From positions 59,390 through 79,883 of the forward strand of contig PLMF01000035.1 of the NCBI GenBank assembly GCA_003142355.1: a stretch of DNA of 20,494 nt. The letters run 5' to 3'. This DNA is from Bryobacterales bacterium (GTDB taxonomy: Bacteria > Acidobacteriota > Terriglobia > Bryobacterales > Bryobacteraceae). Both the position numbers and the translations under genes were made by a program. Shown here in pieces: positions 8,845 through 14,897 of the stretch (the first letter of the stretch is position 1; each line of letters begins with the position of its first letter). The notes beneath the pieces are model-generated. The model saw only the letters and a list, made by a program, of their open reading frames with translations, did not search any database and was not told where the DNA came from.

Positions 8845-9567
8845 ATGCCCCGCCGCCCGCGCATCATCGTTCCAGGCGTCGCCCATCACGTTACCCAGCG
8901 CGGAAACAACTGCCAGCAGGTCTTCCACTCCTCCGGACAACGCCGTCTCTATCTCGACCTTCTGGGCCGGCATGCCACGCGTTACAGTGTCCGAATTCTC
9001 GGCTACTGCCTCATGACCAACCACGTCCACCTCATAGCCATTCCGGAGCGCGAGAACTCGCTGTCGCGCGCCTTGGCCCGCACCCACTCCGAGTACGCCC
9101 TGGCGCTGAACCATGCCCAAGGTTGGAGTGGCCACATCTGGCAGAACCGTTTCTTCTCCTGCCTGCTGGACGGATCACACCTGCTGCGTGCCCTGCGCTA
9201 TGTCGAGTTGAACCCCGTGCGGGCCGAACTGACCTCGGCGCCTTGGGACTGGCCGTGGTCGAGCGCCCACGCGCACACCCAGGATCACGTCCTGGATCCG
9301 GTTCTAGACTGCCGATGGGCGGAGTATTTCGGAGCGTGGAACTACGGCGAGTGGCGGGAGATTCTGTCGGCGGGGATGTCTGGTGGGGAATGCGACACGG
9401 TTCGCCACGCTACGCACACAGGCGAACCGCTGGGATCGCGGGAGTTCATCACCACGCTGGAGCAACAGGCCGGACGCCGGCTGCGCGTTCGGGCTCGCGG
9501 GCGGCCGCCAAAGCTACCAGAGGCTGCGGACCCGGCCGGCCTGCAAGGGAGTCTGTTTGCCGGTTGA
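8845..9567 (+). CDS. REP-associated tyrosine transposase (Y1/HUH family)
   Basis: A protein of 240 residues with the RAYT signature. The N-terminal MPRRPRIIVPGVAHHVTQRG is followed by the metal-binding HUH pair in MTNHVHLI (His60, His62), GHIWQNRFF, and RYVELNPVRA with the catalytic Tyr119. The C-terminal tail has a basic RGRPPK patch, also usual for this group. Such enzymes nick and rejoin single-stranded DNA through a covalent tyrosine link and act on short terminal palindromic or REP-like sequences. The frame is intact, so the enzyme may be active. No good ribosome-binding site precedes the ATG. Perfect inverted repeats flank it (8784-8807, 9570-9593), and the stop is 2 bp from the right repeat. 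Confidence 0.93.
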   Translation: MPRRPRIIVPGVAHHVTQRGNNCQQVFHSSGQRRLYLDLLGRHATRYSVRILGYCLMTNHVHLIAIPERENSLSRALARTHSEYALALNHAQGWSGHIWQNRFFSCLLDGSHLLRALRYVELNPVRAELTSAPWDWPWSSAHAHTQDHVLDPVLDCRWAEYFGAWNYGEWREILSAGMSGGECDTVRHATHTGEPLGSREFITTLEQQAGRRLRVRARGRPPKLPEAADPAGLQGSLFAG

Positions 9568-9569
9568 GA

Positions 9570-9593
9570 CGGAAAATGCGTCTGACCCCTTTT
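9570..9593 (-). repeat. Terminal inverted repeat, right copy
   Basis: Exact reverse complement of the left copy over 24 bases. It begins 2 bp after the transposase stop codon and ends 20 bp before the end of the convergent GH28 gene. Together with 8784-8807 it delimits the transposable unit. Confidence 0.95.
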
Positions 9594-9613
9594 AATGAGC
9601 GAATAGGCGGCTC

Positions 9614-11008
9614 CTAGCGAACTGCGATGTCGGCGTCCCGCTCGGGATGCGCGGCCTCGCCGGCGAAGCCCGTGAGTTCCAAGCCGGTCACGGCTTCGGC
9701 TTCCAGGGCGTGCGTAAAGTAGTCCGGGCGCTTGTCCCCCCACTTGACGCTGCAGTGTTTCAGGACCACGTTGTCCGCGTAGCGGATGCTGAAGCCGGGG
9801 TTGCCGTGCGGCTCAATGCCCGGATAGGCCGTCGTGGGGCGGTTGTCGAATAGGCCGCCGGGGTACTCGGTCCAGCGGTCGAGCGTGACGGCGACGTTCT
9901 CCAACGTGACGCCGCGAATGCGGCTCTCCTTGGCGCCCTGGACGCGTACGCTGTTCTCGGCGCGGCCGCTCACGTTCCGGATGCGCACGTCGTGGATGGT
10001 TCCCATCTTGCTCTGAGGGCCGCGCGGAATGGCCGTTAGTGAGATGGCCTCGCCACGGCCCCACCACGGGTCGGAATGGTAGCGCGAGACGAACTTGATG
10101 TCGCGGAAATCGATGTTGTACACGCTGCCTTCGTCGCGGGCCTGGATGCACAGACCGCGCGAGCTGGAGCGGATCTCGCAGCGCTCGAAGCGGATGTCGT
10201 GGATGTCCTGAGTGGTCTCGGTTCCGATCTTCACGCCGGCGTCCTGCGTCTGGATGACGCAGTCGTGGACCGTGATGTTGGCCGAGGGTCCGTAGCCGGC
10301 GCCTTGCCGCGTGGCCTTGATCACGATGGCGTCGTCGCCGCAAACGATGTTGCAGTTGCGGATCTCCACGTCGCGGCAATGGTCGGGATCGATGCCGTCG
10401 CAGTTGGGCACGTCCAGCAGGTTGCGGATCTTCAGATTGTCCACCAGGACGTGCTCGCAGCCGATCATGTGCAGCCCCCATTCGGGCGCCTCGCTGAAAG
10501 TAATATCGTGGACCTCGAGGCCCTGGCAGGCGGTCAGCACGAACATTTTCGGCCGGAAGCCGGCAGGCAGCCACCACTCGTTGGGCTGGTCGTAGCGGGT
10601 CATGAACTCGCGCGCCCGGCCGTTGATGTTGCCGGTGCCGGTGATGCGCAGGCCGTCGGCACGGGTGGCGGTGATGACGCCGCCGCCGGTGTAGTGCTGC
10701 GGGTTGGTGCTCACCACCAGCTCGGCGTCGTCGGCCAGGTGGAAATCGATGCCGCCCTTGAGGACCAGCGTGCCGATGAGATATTTCTTGCCGCCGCGGA
10801 TGAGCACCTGCGCGCCTCCGCCCGCCGCGGCAGCCTGGTCGATGGCGCGCTGGATGGCGGCGGTATCGAGGGTGCTTCCGTCGCCCACGGCGCCGTAGTC
10901 CCGGACATCGAAGATGCGGACATTCTGTGCCGATGACAGGGCGGAGCCGAAAGCTGTCACGGCGGCGAGACGCAGGGCCTCACGACGGCTCGGATAGCGG
11001 TCCTTCAT
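9614..11008 (-). CDS. GH28 polygalacturonase/rhamnogalacturonan hydrolase-like protein, Tat-exported
   Basis: A protein of 464 residues. The ATG at 11008 is preceded on the minus strand by GGAAGGAGGAAC, a strong ribosome-binding site. The N-terminus carries a twin-arginine signal (SRREALRLAAVTAF, then a cut near Ala27). The mature part opens with FDVRDYGAVGDGSTLDTAAIQ, the usual start of a GH28 right-handed beta-helix. Catalytic region: NCDGIDPD (202-209, Asp204) and GDD (224-226). The GHG motif of classical polygalacturonases is replaced by AGVKIGTE (257-264), the same kind of substitution as in the GH28 half of the 5241-8783 fusion, though the two proteins diverge otherwise. It probably hydrolyses galacturonosyl linkages in pectin or rhamnogalacturonan in the periplasm; the exact bond is unknown. 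It is convergent with the transposon and divergent from the radical SAM gene. Confidence 0.88.
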   Translation of the reverse strand: MKDRYPSRREALRLAAVTAFGSALSSAQNVRIFDVRDYGAVGDGSTLDTAAIQRAIDQAAAAGGGAQVLIRGGKKYLIGTLVLKGGIDFHLADDAELVVSTNPQHYTGGGVITATRADGLRITGTGNINGRAREFMTRYDQPNEWWLPAGFRPKMFVLTACQGLEVHDITFSEAPEWGLHMIGCEHVLVDNLKIRNLLDVPNCDGIDPDHCRDVEIRNCNIVCGDDAIVIKATRQGAGYGPSANITVHDCVIQTQDAGVKIGTETTQDIHDIRFERCEIRSSSRGLCIQARDEGSVYNIDFRDIKFVSRYHSDPWWGRGEAISLTAIPRGPQSKMGTIHDVRIRNVSGRAENSVRVQGAKESRIRGVTLENVAVTLDRWTEYPGGLFDNRPTTAYPGIEPHGNPGFSIRYADNVVLKHCSVKWGDKRPDYFTHALEAEAVTGLELTGFAGEAAHPERDADIAVR

Positions 11009-11048
11009 TCGTTCCTCCTTCCCTCAGTGTCGCCTGTTTGCCACTGCA

Positions 11049-11078
11049 TTGCGGCCTCGCGACGCCGCGCGATACAAT
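11049..11078 (+). promoter_or_regulatory. Candidate promoter of the radical SAM gene
   Basis: TTGCGG (11049-11054), an 18-bp spacer and TACAAT (11073-11078) resemble a housekeeping sigma promoter. The predicted start point near 11085 excludes the most upstream in-frame TTG (11049) as start codon. It is read by eye, with no transcript data. Confidence 0.5.
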
Positions 11079-11141
11079 CGTCACACCTTGCAAGTGAATT
11101 CCGATCTGAAAGCATGGCAACGGAGCGCGATCCGGAATACC

Positions 11142-12269
11142 ATGGCCAACTACCGTCGCGCGCAGGAAAACTATTACGTGGGCGGGAAGCCCCTGGTCGA
11201 ATTGGACGACGGGTATACGGCTTTCTCCCTGCTCACCCCGCCGCTCGGCTCTCCCGCGGCCAGGCGCCGGGTCAAGCTCATCATGGAGAACATGCTGCGG
11301 GGCAATGGGGCTGCCGCCGGCCCCGCCAGTTTCGCCTCGGCCGGACGAACTCCGCATGTCATAACCATGGCGGTCACCTACAACTGCCAGTGCGACTGCC
11401 TGCATTGCTCGGCGGCCGATTACCAGGAGAAAACCCGGCGCGAGAAAAGCGCCCTCACCTTCGAGGAACTGAAGAGCGTCATCGACCAGACCCTCGATCT
11501 CGGCACGACGTGCGTGGTCCTCACCGGCGGCGAACCTTTGCTGTACGAGAGAATCTACGATCTGATCGCCGCGGTAGACAAGCACCGCAGCGTCTGCACC
11601 ATCTTTACCAACGGCGAATTCCTGCGCGAGCATACCGTCGCCAGGCTCAAACAGGCGGGAGTTTACGGTGTGTTCGTCAGCCTGGACCACTTCGACGCCG
11701 AGCGGCACAACGGCCACCGCCGGCGCCCTGGTCTGGCCGAGAAGGCATACCGCGGGTTGAGACTGTGTCAGGATGCCGGCATCCTCACCGGCGTGTCCAC
11801 CTACGCCACCAAGGAGAACATCGGGAACGGCGAACTCGACGCCATGATGGACCTCGCCCGTTCCCTCGATGTCCTCGAGGTCTTTCTGTTCGACGTCATC
11901 CCCACCGGGCGCCTCTCGGCGCGGCACGACTGCATGCTCAGCGATGAAGACGCCCGGCACATCGTCGAGTTCCGCGCGAAGTATACCGAAAAGCGCGACT
12001 ACCCGCGGATTATCCACCAAACCATGTTTTCGAGCATCGCCTATCCCTGCGTGGCCGAAGGCTGCCCTGCGGGCATGGTGCAAGTCCATCTGCGCGCTAA
12101 TGGTGACGTCTGTCCCTGCGATTTCACGCCCTACTCGTTCGGGAATATCCGGAAGCAGTCGCTGAAGGAGATTTGGGAGTCGATGTCCGCGCATCCGCTC
12201 TACGCCGAACCTTCGGCGCGTTGCCGCCTGTCGCAGCCCGGCTTCTGGGTCAAGTTGGCGGAACTTTAG
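11142..12269 (+). CDS. Radical SAM/SPASM domain protein
   Basis: From the ATG at 11142 the protein has 375 residues. TTG at 11088 or GTG at 11094 are alternative starts, close behind the candidate promoter, and would add 16-18 helical residues. The radical SAM cluster motif is CxxxCxxC (Cys82, Cys86, Cys89, within YNCQCDCLHC), followed by the SAM-binding GGEP at 129-132. The C-terminal part has a SPASM-type cysteine region (CVAEGCPAG, then ANGDVCPCDF and GNI, last Cys in SARCRLS), which binds additional iron-sulfur clusters. SPASM enzymes often modify peptides (PqqE, anaerobic sulfatase maturases) or act in cofactor synthesis. No precursor peptide, sulfatase or partner gene is seen here, so the substrate is unknown. 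Its stop TAG shares its last base with the solo repeat at 12269-12290. Confidence 0.88.
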   Translation: MANYRRAQENYYVGGKPLVELDDGYTAFSLLTPPLGSPAARRRVKLIMENMLRGNGAAAGPASFASAGRTPHVITMAVTYNCQCDCLHCSAADYQEKTRREKSALTFEELKSVIDQTLDLGTTCVVLTGGEPLLYERIYDLIAAVDKHRSVCTIFTNGEFLREHTVARLKQAGVYGVFVSLDHFDAERHNGHRRRPGLAEKAYRGLRLCQDAGILTGVSTYATKENIGNGELDAMMDLARSLDVLEVFLFDVIPTGRLSARHDCMLSDEDARHIVEFRAKYTEKRDYPRIIHQTMFSSIAYPCVAEGCPAGMVQVHLRANGDVCPCDFTPYSFGNIRKQSLKEIWESMSAHPLYAEPSARCRLSQPGFWVKLAEL

Positions 12270-12290
12270 AAAATGCGTCTGACCCCTTTT
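12269..12290 (-). repeat. Solo copy of the transposon end repeat
   Basis: Twenty-two bases identical to the right transposon end (9572-9593), with no transposase attached. It fills the whole gap between two convergent genes: its first base is the last base of the radical SAM stop TAG, and its last bases form part of the TAA stop of the lyase gene. It looks like a non-autonomous REP-like insertion or a relic of one end of a larger unit. Confidence 0.93.
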
Positions 12291-14892
12291 ACATCTGGTC
12301 GCCGCACAACTCGAGCACTTCGATGGCCTCCAGACAGCCTTGCGCGGTGCTGTTGGTGGATAGGCCGGGGACCTCGTCGATGGGGTTCAGAACTTCCGGA
12401 CCCTTGAAACTGGTGGTGGCGAACCTTGCCGCGCGCGCGAAGCTCCAGGCCTTCTTGGCGAAGGCCGGGTTCTTCGTCTCCATGTAGGCGTAGGCCGCCA
12501 GGCGGCCGCGCGTATACTGGCCGTCGGCGCCCTCGTTCCCCGTGGTCATATCCTTGGCCACTACCGCCTTGGGCGCACCGGACAGCCGGCAGTATTGGTT
12601 CCACGCCTTCTTCCAGCCGGCGTGGTCGAGCAGCGTATTCAACTCGAACACCACTTCCGCGCCGCCCTGGATGGTGGTCAGGTTGTAGGTTCCGAAACCG
12701 TCCTCCACCAGCGGATAGAGTTTACCGGTGGCGGGATCGTAGCCGTACAGGTTGTTCGGACCGGTCATGAACCAGTAAGGCATCCTGGCGATGGAATCCA
12801 TGCCGGCGATGATCTTGTCGCGGTACTTGGTCTCGCCGGTGCGCTCCCACTCGGTCATCCAGTTGCCGATAAACGACAGCCAGTCCGGCCCGCCGCGCAC
12901 GCGTCCCGGATACGGAATCGGACCGGTGCGCGGAGAGGCCAGGCGCATGGGATCGATTTCAATGGTCTTCGAGTCCGCATCCACCACCTCGCGCATCACG
13001 TCGCCGGTGCGCTCATCAGTGGTGAGGTAGTAGTAATGCCGCCGGAACGCCGCCTGGCTGATGCGCGGTTCCTTGGCGCCGCAGCCCCAGTGGCGCACGT
13101 TGTGGCGCGAACCCAGCGGGGCGAATCGTCCCAGGTGATAGGTATCGACCTCCGTGGTGTGGCGCGTCATGGCCTCGGCCATGCGGAAGATGTCGGCCCG
13201 CCCGCTGCGCAGAAAACTGTTCCACAGCCAGATATCGGTGCCGAGCTCGGTGTTGTCCCAGGCGTAACCGCCCACGTCGTAACGCCACATGTGGCGCTGC
13301 GCGTCATGCTGGTGCATCACGTCGCCGAAGTCCCAGAAGCCGTACCAGTGCCGCTGCTCCACCTCTCTGTGGTACAGCGCGAAGGCGGCGTCGAGCTGGT
13401 CTTCGATCTGCCGTTTGGCGGGCGTGGAACGGTCCGGCAGGCTCCAGATGCCCAGGACTTTCGCGGCGTGGAAATACTGCGGCGTGGTCACCAGCAGGGG
13501 CGGCTCCACGGCAAGTTGAGCCTGCCGCACCATGTCTTCCTTGGCCGGGACGGCGGCGCTGGGGAAGAGCGTCATCTCGCTCGAGCGCGCCACGCCGTGC
13601 GGAGTGCTGAAGCCCGGCTGCACGTCTTCGTAGCTGGAATCGAGGCCGTGGGCCTTGGTGTCGTAGTGGCGCAGGTCCATGGCGGCGGCGTCGGGCGACC
13701 ACAGCCAGACGTAGAGATCGGCCGCGTCAGTGGCGGCTTTCTGAACTTCGAGCGACGCCGGGTAGGACTGCCAGAAGTTCTTCACGCCGACCGCCAGGCC
13801 GCCCGAGACGTCGCCGATGAAGACCAGGCCGGAGGCGCGCCGTCCGGCGGCGGCAGCCAGCCAGCAGCTTTGCGGATTGGTGCGCTTGTGGATGGTGAAG
13901 CCGTCGGCCGTGGGTTGCACCAGCTTGTAGGCGTCCCACACGGCCCAGTCGGCGAGCAGCTTCTGCCCGCGCGGGTCGAAGGCTTCTTTGTTGGGGATGC
14001 GCGTGCCCGCCAGTTGGTCGGGGTAGGCGTTGCCGCGGCCGCCGGGCAGCATGAGCGGGCGCGCGCTGGCGGGCTCGATCGGCTCGGCCCACAAGCCGTC
14101 GCCCTCGCCCGAAAAACGGACGTGGCGATTGTGGACCTGCTCGCGCATCGGCACCGAGAAGGCCACGCCGAGGCCGCGGATGAAATCCTTCCGATCGTCG
14201 CCATCGAAGACGATGGTGTGCACCAGGCGCACTTGCGCCATCCCGGCGTAGAAATACAGGCGCACGATGAAGGGAAGCCACTCGCGCCCGCCGGTGTCGG
14301 CCTGGTGGAAACCTTCGATCTTGACCACGGCGCGCACCGGGCCAGTCTGTTCCACCGTGACTTTGCGGATGCTGCTGGTGAAACCCGAGCGGTCGTCGAG
14401 CGTGCAGACCAGGCGGCCATGGCGCGCCACCACGCGGCCCTCCATGGTCATCGAGTCGATCAGGAACGCGCCCTGCTTGGGGATGCGGCACTGGAGCCGG
14501 CCCGTGTCGATGTCGATGGCCGAACCGCTTTCGGCGACCTTCACCGGCGAAGCGGGAGCGGCCGCCGCGCCCGGCGCCAGTTTGAACGCGCCCGAAGCGC
14601 CCGGGCCGGCCACGGTGGCGAAGCCGGTCCACTTCATCGAGCCGTCGGGCCAATACGCGAGCGGCCAATTCTGCAAGGGCAGGGCTTGGCCTTCGGCAGT
14701 GGTCAGAGTGAAGGTCTGGTCCCGACGCACCGTGCCGCGCGGCCAGGGGACTCCCCAACTGACACCGCAGTGGATTGGCGGAGGGCTTCCGCCCAGCCAG
14801 CCGGCCATCACCGCTTCATTGGGCGCAGCTTGCGCGGCCGTGGAAACGGTGCTCGCCATAATTCCGAGCGCACTACGCCGTGTCATCTTCAT
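12289..14892 (-). CDS. PcRGLX/YetA-like exo-rhamnogalacturonan lyase family protein, Tat-exported
   Basis: From the ATG at 14892 the protein has 867 residues. The open frame extends further upstream but runs into the GH106 gene. The N-terminus is a twin-arginine signal (MKMTRRSALGIMASTVSTAAQA). The rest matches what I know of the PcRGLX/YetA-like family: an N-terminal RIFT-barrel segment (about 28-115, IHCGVSWGVPWPRGTV and WPDGSMKWTGF), a central beta-sandwich (about 120-460, LYFYAGMAQVRLVHTIVFDGDDRKDF, YVWLWSPDAAAMDLRHYD) and a C-terminal alpha/alpha toroid (about 465-867, HWYGFWDFGDVMHQHD, WDNTELGTDIWLWNSFLRSG). The fungal founder PcRGLX removes disaccharides from rhamnogalacturonan I ends by beta-elimination. 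The gene begins 5 bp after the GH106 stop, forming an operon. The stop codon is supplied by the solo repeat, so the extreme C-terminus may have been altered by that insertion. Confidence 0.85.
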   Translation of the reverse strand: MKMTRRSALGIMASTVSTAAQAAPNEAVMAGWLGGSPPPIHCGVSWGVPWPRGTVRRDQTFTLTTAEGQALPLQNWPLAYWPDGSMKWTGFATVAGPGASGAFKLAPGAAAAPASPVKVAESGSAIDIDTGRLQCRIPKQGAFLIDSMTMEGRVVARHGRLVCTLDDRSGFTSSIRKVTVEQTGPVRAVVKIEGFHQADTGGREWLPFIVRLYFYAGMAQVRLVHTIVFDGDDRKDFIRGLGVAFSVPMREQVHNRHVRFSGEGDGLWAEPIEPASARPLMLPGGRGNAYPDQLAGTRIPNKEAFDPRGQKLLADWAVWDAYKLVQPTADGFTIHKRTNPQSCWLAAAAGRRASGLVFIGDVSGGLAVGVKNFWQSYPASLEVQKAATDAADLYVWLWSPDAAAMDLRHYDTKAHGLDSSYEDVQPGFSTPHGVARSSEMTLFPSAAVPAKEDMVRQAQLAVEPPLLVTTPQYFHAAKVLGIWSLPDRSTPAKRQIEDQLDAAFALYHREVEQRHWYGFWDFGDVMHQHDAQRHMWRYDVGGYAWDNTELGTDIWLWNSFLRSGRADIFRMAEAMTRHTTEVDTYHLGRFAPLGSRHNVRHWGCGAKEPRISQAAFRRHYYYLTTDERTGDVMREVVDADSKTIEIDPMRLASPRTGPIPYPGRVRGGPDWLSFIGNWMTEWERTGETKYRDKIIAGMDSIARMPYWFMTGPNNLYGYDPATGKLYPLVEDGFGTYNLTTIQGGAEVVFELNTLLDHAGWKKAWNQYCRLSGAPKAVVAKDMTTGNEGADGQYTRGRLAAYAYMETKNPAFAKKAWSFARAARFATTSFKGPEVLNPIDEVPGLSTNSTAQGCLEAIEVLELCGDQM

Positions 14893-14897
14893 GGTGG

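Larger units (their letters stand above)
8784..9593 (+). mobile_element. RAYT/IS200-like transposable unit with 24-bp inverted ends
   Basis: This 810-bp unit consists of one transposase gene (8845-9567) bracketed by perfect 24-bp inverted repeats at 8784-8807 and 9570-9593. The left end begins directly after the TAG stop of the GH2-GH28 gene. I see no target-site duplication, which fits single-strand Y1 (HUH) transposition. A third copy of the repeat without a transposase lies at 12269-12290. The arrangement matches a REP-associated tyrosine transposase locus, where the enzyme mobilises short terminal sequences. The unit lies 20 bp from the end of the convergent GH28 gene. Confidence 0.8.
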
